This document shows, piece by piece, positions 55,389-64,000 of a stretch of DNA of 64,000 nucleotides (position 1 is its first letter; every line of letters starts with the position of its first letter). Position numbers and translations under genes: made by a program. The notes below the pieces were generated by a model. That model did no database searches. It was given only the letters and a program-made list of their open reading frames with translations, and was not told the DNA's origin. Source of the DNA: Vreelandella arcis (GTDB lineage Bacteria; Pseudomonadota; Gammaproteobacteria; Pseudomonadales; Halomonadaceae); assembly GCF_900103865.1 (NCBI RefSeq), contig NZ_FNII01000012.1, positions 1-64,000 on the forward strand, in the 5' to 3' direction.

Positions 55389-56378
55389 ATGACGACTTCC
55401 TCTCACCACAGCGCGCCCGAAGGGGCGCGTGCCAACCCTTTACCGGCGCGACGCTCTCGCGGCACCAAGGTGCGTCGCCAACGGGTAAAAGCGGCTTGGT
55501 TGTTTTTAGCCCCTATGCTGGTGGCACTGACGTTAGTAGCCGGTTGGCCTTTATTTCGAACGTTTTTTTTAAGTTTTACCGATGCTTCGCTGTCCGATCT
55601 TGGAGCGGCGAATTTCATCGGCTTCGAAAATTACCTTGTTCAGGAGAACGGCCGCTGGTTCGGCATCATGGCCGACCCCACCTGGTGGCAATCGGTCTGG
55701 AACACCGTGTATTTCTCGGTGGTATCGGTATCGCTTGAGGTGATTTTCGGGGTGATCGTGGCGCTGATTCTTAACGCGGAATTTAAAGGCCGCACGATTG
55801 TCCGCGCTGCGGTGCTTATTCCCTGGGCCATACCCACTATTGTTTCGGCGCAGATGTGGGCGTGGATGCTCAACGACCAGTTCGGCATTATTAACCACAT
55901 GCTCATGGGGATCGGGGTGATCGACAACCCCATTGCCTGGACCGCCAGCGCCACCTATTCAATGTGGGCGGTCATAATGGTCGACGTGTGGAAGACCATT
56001 CCCTTTGTCGCGCTTCTGGTACTCGCCGCCCTGCAAATGCTGCCCAAGGATTGCTATGAAGCCGCCGAGGTCGACGGCATTCACCCGGTGCGGGTGTTTT
56101 TCAAAGTAACCCTGCCGCTGATCACCCCCGCCCTCTTGGTAGCGGTCATTTTCCGCCTGCTCGATGCGCTGCGCGTCTTCGATGTTATCTACGTGTTGAC
56201 CTCAAACTCCACCAGCACGATGTCGATGTCGGTATACGCGCGCCAGCAACTTGTTGAATTCCAGGACGTTGGCTATGGCAGCGCAGCCTCCACCCTACTC
56301 TTTTTGATTATTGCCTTGGCGACGGTTGCCTACCTTTACGCCGGGCGCAAGCAGCTTCAATTGGGAGGTGACGCATGA
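55389..56378 (+). CDS. Sugar ABC transporter permease, MalF type
   Basis: The 329-residue inner-membrane protein has a basic cytoplasmic N-terminus of about 30 residues, six helices, and the permease loop EAAEVDGIHPVRVFFKVTLPLI near residue 220 that docks to the ATPase. It is the first of two permeases and would form a heterodimer with the next. It begins 14 bases behind the binding protein gene. Confidence 0.9.
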   Translation: MTTSSHHSAPEGARANPLPARRSRGTKVRRQRVKAAWLFLAPMLVALTLVAGWPLFRTFFLSFTDASLSDLGAANFIGFENYLVQENGRWFGIMADPTWWQSVWNTVYFSVVSVSLEVIFGVIVALILNAEFKGRTIVRAAVLIPWAIPTIVSAQMWAWMLNDQFGIINHMLMGIGVIDNPIAWTASATYSMWAVIMVDVWKTIPFVALLVLAALQMLPKDCYEAAEVDGIHPVRVFFKVTLPLITPALLVAVIFRLLDALRVFDVIYVLTSNSTSTMSMSVYARQQLVEFQDVGYGSAASTLLFLIIALATVAYLYAGRKQLQLGGDA

Positions 56379-57217
56379 CCGCACGTCAGTTGAGCAAAAT
56401 AGCCAAGCGAGTAGGCTTCTGGGCGCTAATCGTTTTGATCATGGTGTATGCGGTGTTCCCGTTTTATTACGCCGTCATCACCTCGCTCAAGCCCTCCAGT
56501 GACCTATTCCGCGTGGAGCTATGGCCGTCTACTTGGGATTTGAGCAACTACGCGCAGATTTTGACCCAGGCAAGCTTCTTGCGGGCAATCTTCAACTCCA
56601 TTGTAGTCGCGGTTAGCGTGGTGTTCATCGCTCTACTGTTGGGCATTACCGCGTCTTACGCACTGGGGCGCGTGCGCTTTCGTGGCCGCTCGACGGTGTT
56701 GCTGGTGATTCTTGGGGTGTCGATGTTCCCCCAGGTTGCGGTGCTTTCCGGGCTGTTTGAGGTCATTCGCACGCTAAACCTTTACAACAACCCGGCCGGG
56801 CTGATTCTAAGCTACACCATCTTCACGCTGCCTTTCACAGTGTGGGTTCTGACCACCTTTATGAAGCAGTTACCGATGGAGCTTGAAGAAGCCGCGATCA
56901 TGGACGGCGCCACGCCCTGGGTGACGATCACCAAAGTATTTCTCCCGCTCATGTGGCCTGCCATGGCCACCACCGGGTTACTCGCCTTTATCGCTGCGTG
57001 GAACGAATTTTTGTTCGCACTCACGTTTACGCTCACCGATGCCCAGCGCACCGTACCGGTAGCTATCGCGCTGTTATCGGGCGGTAGCGCCTACGAGCTT
57101 CCTTGGGGGCCGATCATGGCCGCGTCGGTCATCGTCACTGTCCCCCTTGTGGTGCTGGTGATTATCTTCCAACGCCGCATTGTTTCTGGACTGACCGCCG
57201 GCGCGGTTAAAGGCTGA
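56375..57217 (+). CDS. Sugar ABC transporter permease, MalG type
   Basis: The 280-residue protein has six helices and the ATPase-docking loop EEAAIMDGATPWVTITKVFLPL near residue 172, followed by FIAAWNEFLFALTFT, typical of the MalG group. It overlaps the MalF-type gene by four bases (ATGA) and ends 10 bases ahead of the GH13 gene. Confidence 0.9.
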   Translation: MTARQLSKIAKRVGFWALIVLIMVYAVFPFYYAVITSLKPSSDLFRVELWPSTWDLSNYAQILTQASFLRAIFNSIVVAVSVVFIALLLGITASYALGRVRFRGRSTVLLVILGVSMFPQVAVLSGLFEVIRTLNLYNNPAGLILSYTIFTLPFTVWVLTTFMKQLPMELEEAAIMDGATPWVTITKVFLPLMWPAMATTGLLAFIAAWNEFLFALTFTLTDAQRTVPVAIALLSGGSAYELPWGPIMAASVIVTVPLVVLVIIFQRRIVSGLTAGAVKG

Positions 57218-57227
57218 GGATTTTTAA

Positions 57228-58865
57228 ATGTTATCAACGGACTTAACTATGCACGATACGAAAGCTTGGTGGCGCGGCGGCGTTATCTACCAAATCTACC
57301 CGCGCAGCTTTATGGATAGCCGCGGTGACGGCGTCGGCGATTTACGCGGCATTACCGAAAAGCTCGACTACGTGGCCTCGCTCAACGTCGACGGTATCTG
57401 GCTATCGCCGTTTTTCACCTCGCCAATGCTCGATTTCGGCTACGACATTAGCGACTACTGCGATGTCGACCCGATGTTCGGCACTTTGGACGACTTCAAA
57501 ACGCTCCTTGCGCAGGCACACCAGCTCGGTTTGAAAGTGATGATCGACCAGGTGATCAGCCACACCTCGAACCAGCACTCCTGGTTTCAGGAAAGCCGCC
57601 AGAACCGCACTAACCCCAAAGCCGACTGGTTTGTATGGGCCGACCCCAAGCCCGACGGCACACCGCCCAATAACTGGCTGTCGATCTTTGGGGGGCCTGC
57701 GTGGACGTTTGAACCCCGCCGTAAGCAGTACTATATGCATAATTTCCTAACCAGCCAGCCGGATATCAACTTCCACCACCCGGAGGCTCGCCAGGCCCAA
57801 CTGGACAACATGCGCTTCTGGCTCGACCTGGGCGTCGACGGTTTCCGCTTGGATACCGTCAATTTCTACTTCCACGATGCCGAGCTGCGCGATAACCCGC
57901 CGGTGCCCAAAGGCGAAGCCAAAACCCTGGGCGCGCCAGATAGTAATCCCTATACCTGGCAGCGCCACGTCTACGACCTTAGCCGCCCGGAAAATCTCGA
58001 CTTCCTGAAAGACCTGCGCGCGCTAATGGACGAATACCCAGGGACCACCACGGTGGGTGAAATTGGCGATGACAACCCGCTAGCGCGTATGGCCGAGTAC
58101 ACCGCCGGCGGCGACAAACTGCACATGGCTTACACCTTCGACCTGCTGAACAAGCCGCATTCCGCTACTTATTTGCGCGAGGTAATTGAGCGCTTCCAGC
58201 GGCTGGCAGGAGATGCGTGGCCGTGCTGGGCCACTTCGAATCATGATGTCGAACGCAGTGCTTCGCGCTGGGGGGCAGACGAAGATCCCAATGCTTATCC
58301 GAAAATCGCCCTAGCCATGTTGCTATCGCTGCGGGGTAGTGTCTGCTTGTATCAAGGCGAAGAACTGGGCCTGCCGGAAGCCGACGTGCCGTTTGAACGC
58401 ATCCAAGACCCTTATGGCAAAGTGCTGTGGCCGGAATTCAAAGGCCGCGACGGCTGCCGCACGCCAATGCCCTGGAACGACAGCGAACATGGCGGTTTTT
58501 CCAGCGTTGAGCCCTGGTTACCCATGGAGGCCAGTCACCGCGACCTAGCGGTAAGCCGCCAACAGGATGATGCCAACTCAACCTTAAATGCACTGCGCAA
58601 CATACTGGCCTTCCGTCGCCAGCACCCCGCGCTGTTCGATGGCGACTTAACGCTAGTGGATGTGGGCGACGACCTGCTCGGCTTTACCCGTCAGCACGAT
58701 GAGGAAACGTTGCTCTGTGTGTTCAACCTGACCGACAAGCAACATCAGGTGGCGCTACCGGTGCCGGTCAACAGCGACCTGGACAGCCATGGCTTTACGT
58801 TTCAGCGCGATGGCGACAGCTTATTGCTCCCGGCCTATCAAGCGGCTTTTATGCGCGTTGCCTAA
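57228..58865 (+). CDS. GH13 alpha-glucosidase (HaG-like)
   Basis: The 545-residue enzyme lacks a signal peptide and so acts in the cytoplasm on imported alpha-glucosides. The GH13 regions are intact: nucleophile Asp209 in DGFRLDTVNF, acid/base Glu278 in VGEIGDD and Asp340 in TSNHDVE. They align with Asp202, Glu271 and Asp333 of the Halomonas sp. H11 alpha-glucosidase HaG, which is strongly similar by memory and has transglucosylating activity. The ATG at 57228 has GAGGA 7 bases ahead; an ATG at 57249 would match the HaG start but lacks a ribosome binding site. Confidence 0.93.
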   Translation: MLSTDLTMHDTKAWWRGGVIYQIYPRSFMDSRGDGVGDLRGITEKLDYVASLNVDGIWLSPFFTSPMLDFGYDISDYCDVDPMFGTLDDFKTLLAQAHQLGLKVMIDQVISHTSNQHSWFQESRQNRTNPKADWFVWADPKPDGTPPNNWLSIFGGPAWTFEPRRKQYYMHNFLTSQPDINFHHPEARQAQLDNMRFWLDLGVDGFRLDTVNFYFHDAELRDNPPVPKGEAKTLGAPDSNPYTWQRHVYDLSRPENLDFLKDLRALMDEYPGTTTVGEIGDDNPLARMAEYTAGGDKLHMAYTFDLLNKPHSATYLREVIERFQRLAGDAWPCWATSNHDVERSASRWGADEDPNAYPKIALAMLLSLRGSVCLYQGEELGLPEADVPFERIQDPYGKVLWPEFKGRDGCRTPMPWNDSEHGGFSSVEPWLPMEASHRDLAVSRQQDDANSTLNALRNILAFRRQHPALFDGDLTLVDVGDDLLGFTRQHDEETLLCVFNLTDKQHQVALPVPVNSDLDSHGFTFQRDGDSLLLPAYQAAFMRVA

Positions 58866-58942
58866 GCATTTAGGGGCATCGTTTTAATACAACAACAGGC
58901 CGGTCCAGAGGTTCAGCTTCTGAGGCTGGCAAGGAGTCATCC

Positions 58943-60049
58943 ATGGCAAGTGTCAAGCTTGAAAAAATTAACAAGGTGTTTGGCCGCGACCACATCATCG
59001 ATGATATCGACCTCGACGTAGGCAATGGTGAATTCGTTGTCTTCGTGGGGCCATCGGGCTGCGGCAAGTCGACCCTGCTGCGTTTGATTGCCGGCCTAGA
59101 GTCGATTACCGATGGCGAATTGCGTATTGGCGACACCATCGTCAACGACCTCCCGCCACGCGAGCGCGGCGTAGGAATGGTGTTTCAATCCTACGCGTTA
59201 TACCCGCATATGAGCGTGTACGACAATATGGCGTTTGGCCTGAAACTCGCTAAAACGGCCCAGGAAACGATCCATGAACGGGTGATGAGCACCGCGCGAA
59301 TTCTTCAGTTGGAAGAGCTGCTGCATCGCAAGCCTAAAGCCCTCTCCGGTGGACAGCGACAGCGGGTAGCCATGGGTCGTGCCATGGCTCGCGAGCCGCG
59401 CATCCTACTGTTTGATGAGCCACTTTCTAATCTGGATGCATCGCTGCGCGTGCAAATGCGCAACGAAATCGCCCGTCTGCACAACCGCCTGGGCTCCACC
59501 ATGATCTATGTGACTCACGATCAGGTGGAAGCGATGACCCTGGCGGATAAAATCGTCGTGCTAAACGGCGGTCGTATAGAACAAGTCGGTACTCCCCAGC
59601 AGCTTTACCAGCGCCCCGCTACCCAGTTTGTCGCTGGTTTTATGGGCTCGCCTACCATGAACTTCATGCCAGCCCAACTGTTGGCCAACGACGACCAAGG
59701 CTGTCGTGTACATGCGAATGGCGTGGGTGAGCTGGCTCTACCTCAAGATGCTCAAACCCTACCGCAAAGCGCTGCACTAACGCTGGGCGTGCGTCCCGAA
59801 CATCTTCGTTTGGCCCCACCCTCGGGCGATAATCGCTTTGAGATAGTCAATGTCGAATACCTGGGTAACGAGGTCTACGTGTATCTGGAACCCAAAGAAG
59901 GTAACACACTGCTGATTCACCGCAGCGAAGCGCCTAGCCAATGGGAAGAAGGTCAACACGTTGCGCTGGTGCCCGACACCCAACACGTACATTTATTTAA
60001 CGAAAGCGGCACTGCACTGGATCTGCCTGCCCAACGGCAAGCCGCTTAA
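58943..60049 (+). CDS. Sugar ABC transporter ATPase, MalK/UgpC type
   Basis: The 368-residue protein has Walker A VGPSGCGKSTLLRLIAGLE near residue 35, the signature LSGGQRQRVAMGRAM near 134 and Walker B ILLFDEPLSNLDASL near 153. A C-terminal TOBE/OB domain of about 125 residues with LGVRPEHLRLAP follows. It energises the MalF/MalG-type permeases encoded upstream. AAGGAG stands ahead of the start, and the gene lies 77 bases behind the GH13 gene. Confidence 0.92.
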   Translation: MASVKLEKINKVFGRDHIIDDIDLDVGNGEFVVFVGPSGCGKSTLLRLIAGLESITDGELRIGDTIVNDLPPRERGVGMVFQSYALYPHMSVYDNMAFGLKLAKTAQETIHERVMSTARILQLEELLHRKPKALSGGQRQRVAMGRAMAREPRILLFDEPLSNLDASLRVQMRNEIARLHNRLGSTMIYVTHDQVEAMTLADKIVVLNGGRIEQVGTPQQLYQRPATQFVAGFMGSPTMNFMPAQLLANDDQGCRVHANGVGELALPQDAQTLPQSAALTLGVRPEHLRLAPPSGDNRFEIVNVEYLGNEVYVYLEPKEGNTLLIHRSEAPSQWEEGQHVALVPDTQHVHLFNESGTALDLPAQRQAA

Positions 60050-60181
60050 GCAGCGCGTTTCACCAACCTCATCCACTAGCCCCCGTGAACCGTGATGATG
60101 TCTATAAGGCTTGTCGGGGCCACGCGGGGGTCGGTATTCTTGCGGATGGGAGTTTTATTATAAGTCTGCATAGGAAATACC

Positions 60182-61231
60182 GTGACACCACCACGCCGAA
60201 TGACGCTCAAGGATCTTGCCCGTGAACTCGGCGTCTCGACTGCGACCATTTCCAACGCTTTTAACCGGCCTGATCAGCTTTCACCAAATCTGCGCGAACG
60301 CATCCTAAGCGAGGCCTCGCGCCTCGGCTATAGCGGCCCGGATGCCAAAGCACGGAGTTTACGCACGGGGCGATCGCGGATTGTCGCCGTGGTGCTGGCA
60401 GAAAGCCTTACCTACAGTTTGAATGATGCAGTCGCCAGCGAGTTCCTATCCGGCGTCGCCGAAGTACTCGACGCCCATGGTCACACACTGTTATTACTGC
60501 CCGGACGTGGCCACGACTCGCAACCCGCAGGCTCGGCCAACATCGCCGACGGCTTTATCGTCTACGGTCTGATGCCCAACAATCAGTTGCTGCAACGGTT
60601 GCCGTTCCAGCGCCCGCTGGTGTCGGTAGATTTTGACGTGGAGGGTTGCCCGACGGTGCACATTGATGACACCGAGGCCAGCTACCACATTGCCTGCCAT
60701 GCACTTAAGCAGCGCCCTGAGCGACCGGCGATCATCAACCTGAGGCTGACCGTCGAGCCCTGCAATGGCCGCGTGACGGCGGCCCATACCATGCTGCCGA
60801 GCACCAGCACCATCAGCCGCGCGAGGCTGGCGGGCTTTAATGAAGCACTGGAAGAACACGGCATAACGCCCGGCGCGGTGCCGCTTTGGAATATTGAGGA
60901 GAATACCTTCGACGTGTGTAGCCCAGTGCTGGCTGAGCTACTCGATCAGCCCGAGCATCTACGCCCTGACCTGCTGCTGTGCATGTCAGACCGTATTGCG
61001 CTAACGGCTCTGACGCTTGCCGAACAGCGTGGCATTCGGGTGCCTGAAGCTTTACGCATTACCGGCTTTGATGGCATCGCAGAGGGCCAGTACCGGGCGC
61101 CGCGCTTAACCACTGTGCGCCAGGATAGCGTGGGCAAGGGTCGGGTCGCGGCGCAGATGATTCTTGGCCAACTGCCCGCCGAGCAGCAGCTGCTAAAAAC
61201 TGAGCTGCTGCCCGGCGATACCTGCCCCTGA
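60182..61231 (+). CDS. LacI-family regulator of the alpha-glucoside operon
   Basis: The 349-residue protein has an N-terminal LacI helix-turn-helix (MTLKDLARELGVSTATISNAFN at 7-28) with a hinge, and a C-terminal sugar-sensing periplasmic-binding-like domain with AEQRGIRVPEALRITGFDG near 280. I chose the GTG at 60182 with AGGA 7 bases ahead; an ATG at 60200 begins the helix-turn-helix directly. It most likely binds the palindromes at 53874 and 54028. It is 132 bases behind the ATPase gene and converges on gap. Confidence 0.87.
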   Translation: MTPPRRMTLKDLARELGVSTATISNAFNRPDQLSPNLRERILSEASRLGYSGPDAKARSLRTGRSRIVAVVLAESLTYSLNDAVASEFLSGVAEVLDAHGHTLLLLPGRGHDSQPAGSANIADGFIVYGLMPNNQLLQRLPFQRPLVSVDFDVEGCPTVHIDDTEASYHIACHALKQRPERPAIINLRLTVEPCNGRVTAAHTMLPSTSTISRARLAGFNEALEEHGITPGAVPLWNIEENTFDVCSPVLAELLDQPEHLRPDLLLCMSDRIALTALTLAEQRGIRVPEALRITGFDGIAEGQYRAPRLTTVRQDSVGKGRVAAQMILGQLPAEQQLLKTELLPGDTCP

Positions 61232-61240
61232 CAAGTTGGA

Positions 61241-62245
61241 TTACTTGGCAGCGGCCTGCATGGCCTCGGCTGTATCCAGCATGCGGTTGGAGAAGCCCCA
61301 CTCGTTGTCGTACCAGGCCATGATTTTCACAAGGCGACCGCTTACACGGGTGTGATTGGTATCGAAAGTCGACGAATTAGCGTCGTGGTTGAAATCGATC
61401 GACACCAATGGCTGGGCATTCACCGCCATGACCGGTGAATTGACAGCCGCTTTTTCAACAACCGCATTGATCTCTTCTGCGGTGGTATCACGACCAGCGG
61501 TGAAGGTCAGATCCACCAAGGAGACGTTAATCACCGGGACGCGAACCGCCAGACCATCGAACTTACCCGCCAGTTCAGGCAGCACCTTCCCGACGGCCGC
61601 CGCAGCGCCGGTTTTGGTCGGGATCATCGAGTGAGTCGCACTGCGTGCCCGGTAGGGGTCAGTGTGATAGACATCAGACAGGTTCTGGTCATTGGTGTAG
61701 GCATGCACCGTTGTCATCAAGCCGTTTTCGATACCTACTGCATCGTTCAACGCTTTGGCCACTGGCGCCAGGCAGTTGGTTGTGCACGAGGCATTCGAGA
61801 CCACTTTATGTTCAGCGGTGAGTGTTTCTTCGTTGACACCGTAAACAATCATGGCATCAGCATCGGGGCTGGGCGCTGAAATCAACACGCGCTTTGCACC
61901 CGCGTCGATATGCTTGGCCGCTGCTTCTCGCTTGGTGAATAAGCCGGTGCACTCCATCACAATATCGATATCCATTGACGCCCAAGGCAATTTGGCAGGA
62001 TCTCGCTCAGAAGAGATTGCGATGCGGTCGCCGTCGACGCTGATACTCTCGGCATCGTGCTCTACCGCATAGGGGAAGTGGCCGTGAACGGTGTCGTGGC
62101 GCAACAGGTGGGAGTTGAGCGACGGATCACCCAAGTCGTTGATCGCGACAACCTGCATACGATCACGATAGCCGTTTTCGTACAGGGCGCGTAGGACGTT
62201 GCGGCCAATGCGGCCAAAGCCGTTAATAGCGACTCTTATTGCCAT
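61241..62245 (-). CDS. gap: Glyceraldehyde-3-phosphate dehydrogenase, type I
   Basis: This 334-residue enzyme converts glyceraldehyde 3-phosphate, made by Eda and DgoA, to 1,3-bisphosphoglycerate. It has [17 protein letters not shown] near residue 7 and the catalytic Cys154 in [12 protein letters not shown], with HAYTNDQN after it. GAGG precedes the ATG. It is divergent from pyk with a HexR-like box between them, and converges on the LacI gene 9 bases away. Confidence 0.95.
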   Translation of the reverse strand: MAIRVAINGFGRIGRNVLRALYENGYRDRMQVVAINDLGDPSLNSHLLRHDTVHGHFPYAVEHDAESISVDGDRIAISSERDPAKLPWASMDIDIVMECTGLFTKREAAAKHIDAGAKRVLISAPSPDADAMIVYGVNEETLTAEHKVVSNASCTTNCLAPVAKALNDAVGIENGLMTTVHAYTNDQNLSDVYHTDPYRARSATHSMIPTKTGAAAAVGKVLPELAGKFDGLAVRVPVINVSLVDLTFTAGRDTTAEEINAVVEKAAVNSPVMAVNAQPLVSIDFNHDANSSTFDTNHTRVSGRLVKIMAWYDNEWGFSNRMLDTAEAMQAAAK

Positions 62246-62411
62246 GAAAGCACCTCACATTTGCAGAGAACGTTTACCGAGATTTGACGAAACCTCCTGC
62301 CATGCATTCAGTTCCAATCTCGGCAAAAATTACTAAAAATACGTATTTAAGCGTCTTAAGGGGATCTTCTGGGCGTTTTGGATCCCTCATAAGGCGCCTT
62401 GCCGATCAATA

Positions 62412-62426
62412 TGTAGTAAAATTACT
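62412..62426. promoter_or_regulatory. HexR-like box between gap and pyk
   Basis: TGTAGTAAAATTACT matches the HexR palindrome except for the last base. It lies 98 bases upstream of pyk and 167 of gap, so it could control one or both. It overlaps a TATATA that might serve as the pyk -10. Confidence 0.6.
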
Positions 62427-62523
62427 ATATAAAAGCTATCGTAGTCCATAACTTAATCACTCGCAATTTGAACGCCCAACGTGGCGCTAACAACAACCAT
62501 GGCCGACCCAGGAGAATGTGTAA

Positions 62524-63990
62524 ATGACGAGCCAAACCCTCTCGCTTCCCTTACGCCGCACGAAGATCGTCGCCACTTTAGGTCCAGCAAGCGATCGCCC
62601 CGGTGTGCTGGAAGCAATGCTGAAAGCGGGCGTTGATGTCGTTCGCCTGAATTTTTCCCACGGTGCTGCCGACGACCATCGTCGTCGCCTTGAGTCTGTT
62701 CGCGAGATTGCTCACCGACTGGGCCGCAGCGTGGCGGCTCTGGGTGACCTCCAAGGGCCTAAAATTCGCATATCCCGATTTAAAGAAGGGGCCATCCAGT
62801 TAACGGAAGGCCAGCCGTTCATCCTCGACATGGCGCTGGATGCGGATCTTGGCAACCAAGAACGCGTAGGCTGTGACTACACGTCGCTGATTGATGACGT
62901 CACCACCGGCGACCGCTTACTGCTCGACGATGGTCGCCTGGTATTGGATGTGACTCAGGTCATCGGCCAAGAAGTTCACACCCGGGTTCACGTGGGCGGC
63001 AAGCTGTCCAACAATAAAGGCATCAACAAGCAAGGCGGTGGCCTTTCAGCCCCGGCGTTAACCGAAAAGGACAAGGCCGACCTCACCACTGCCGTCGAGA
63101 TCGGCGTGGATTATTTGGCCGTCTCTTTCCCACGTGGCGCCGCCGATATGCATGAAGCCCGCGCGCTGCTGGGTGAGAAAGGCAAAGAAATCGGCTTGAT
63201 TGCCAAGCTAGAGCGCGCCGAAGCCGTAGCAGACGATGTTACCTTGGACGGTATTATCGAGGCCTCGGAAGCGGTCATGGTGGCACGCGGCGACCTGGGC
63301 GTTGAGATTGGTGACGAATCGCTGATCGGCACTCAGAAGCGCATCATCAAGCACGCTCGCACAATGAACCGCGCGGTGATTACCGCCACGCAAATGATGG
63401 AGTCGATGATTGAGTCGCCACTCCCCACGCGCGCTGAGGTGTTTGACGTGGCCAATGCGGTGCTGGATGCCACCGATGCGGTGATGCTGTCGGCCGAAAC
63501 AGCCGCGGGGGACTACCCGGTTGAAACCATTGAGGCCATGAATCGCGTATGCCTGGGGGCTGAGCGCGAACGCATCGCCCAAGAGTCCGGCCATCGCATT
63601 CATGAAGGTTTCGAGCGTACCGACGAAACCATCGCGCTCTCCGCGATGTACGCGGCCAACCACCTTGAAGGCGTGAGCGTGATTGCTTGCATGACCGCCA
63701 CGGGCTACACCCCGCTGATTGCCTCGCGTATTCGCTCCAAATTACCGATTGTCGGCCTGGCCCACAGCCCCATCGCTCAGCGGCGTATGGCGCTGTACCG
63801 CGGCGTTGTCTCGATTCCGTTCGACACCTCCCACATGGAAGCCCAGGATCTTAACCGCGAAGCACTGGCGCTCTTAAAAGCTCACGGTATGGCTCGCCCC
63901 GGGGAACATGTCATTCTTACCCGCGGCGACCACATGAATGCCCATGGCGGCACCAACACCATGAAAATTCTTGCCGTCGACCCAAACTGA
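62524..63990 (+). CDS. pyk: Pyruvate kinase
   Basis: Pyruvate kinase turns phosphoenolpyruvate and ADP into pyruvate and ATP. The 488-residue protein has RRTKIVATLGPASDRPGVLE near residue 11, VVRLNFSHG, ALGDLQGPKIRISRF, IAKLERAEAVADDV near 225 with the active-site lysine, and MVARGDLGVEIGD near 252. The layout is like PykA (type II). AGGAGA precedes the ATG. It ends 10 bases short of the window's right edge. Confidence 0.95.
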   Translation: MTSQTLSLPLRRTKIVATLGPASDRPGVLEAMLKAGVDVVRLNFSHGAADDHRRRLESVREIAHRLGRSVAALGDLQGPKIRISRFKEGAIQLTEGQPFILDMALDADLGNQERVGCDYTSLIDDVTTGDRLLLDDGRLVLDVTQVIGQEVHTRVHVGGKLSNNKGINKQGGGLSAPALTEKDKADLTTAVEIGVDYLAVSFPRGAADMHEARALLGEKGKEIGLIAKLERAEAVADDVTLDGIIEASEAVMVARGDLGVEIGDESLIGTQKRIIKHARTMNRAVITATQMMESMIESPLPTRAEVFDVANAVLDATDAVMLSAETAAGDYPVETIEAMNRVCLGAERERIAQESGHRIHEGFERTDETIALSAMYAANHLEGVSVIACMTATGYTPLIASRIRSKLPIVGLAHSPIAQRRMALYRGVVSIPFDTSHMEAQDLNREALALLKAHGMARPGEHVILTRGDHMNAHGGTNTMKILAVDPN

Positions 63991-64000
63991 GTATGCGATA

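Overview
The window looks like the chromosome of a Halomonas-type gammaproteobacterium. The evidence is the high GC content and codon use, a GH13 enzyme that closely resembles the Halomonas alpha-glucosidase HaG, an aerobic Pseudomonas-like cobalamin pathway, and Entner-Doudoroff sugar catabolism with HexR-like operators. This assignment is inferred from gene content and remembered family sequences; no search was run.

Layout. (1) 1-2482: an accessory stretch with the 5' part of an IS1380-family transposase running off the left edge, a visibly AT-rich gene of the sporadic TIGR04141/DUF6119 family with a palindrome upstream, a REPIN-like inverted pair and a terminator. (2) 2573-19120: a ytoQ gene and then the aerobic corrin-ring cluster, almost all on the minus strand: cobF, cobM, cobE, cobL, (cobK on plus), cobJ, cobI, cobH, cobG, cobN, cobW, cobB, cobO and a fused ChlI-ChlD chelatase subunit. 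Most genes overlap by 1 to 23 bases. (3) 19360-22289: a FecCD-type metal-chelate ABC transporter behind a Zur-like palindrome. (4) 22415-23305: an epimerase/dehydratase. (5) 23328-28195: btuB-btuF-btuC-btuD behind a cobalamin riboswitch; btuF carries an in-frame amber stop. (6) 28192-33611: the late cobalamin genes cobT, cbiB, cobD, cobU, cobS, cobC and a degenerate second CobU-like gene.

(7) 33769-38615: edd, glk, an aldo/keto reductase and a PfkB kinase, with HexR-like boxes upstream. (8) 38668-42239: a STAND ATPase with a C-terminal winged helix, divergent from a DUF1326-DUF2182 pair. (9) 42311-46790: a galactonate operon (dgoR, dgoD, dgoK, dgoA, lactonase). (10) 46803-49860: zwf-pgl-eda with its own HexR-like box and terminator. 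(11) 50146-52070: a group IIC intron with its reverse transcriptase, sitting directly behind the porin terminator. (12) 52154-61231: an alpha-glucoside system of porin, binding protein, two permeases, GH13 glucosidase, MalK-like ATPase and LacI regulator, with palindromic operators in the divergent promoter region. (13) 61241-63990: divergent gap and pyk with a third HexR-like site between them.

How it works together. Regions 2, 5 and 6 give nearly complete aerobic synthesis, uptake and salvage of B12; cobA, cobQ and bluB are not in the window and must lie elsewhere if the pathway is complete. Regions 7, 9, 10, 12 and 13 bring alpha-glucosides, glucose and galactonate into the Entner-Doudoroff route and lower glycolysis under HexR-, LacI- and GntR-type control. 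I did not find a clearly new multi-gene system. The best candidates for something undescribed are the DUF6119 islet, the STAND-DUF1326-DUF2182 locus, the Zur-like transporter beside the chelatase, and the degenerate CobU paralog.
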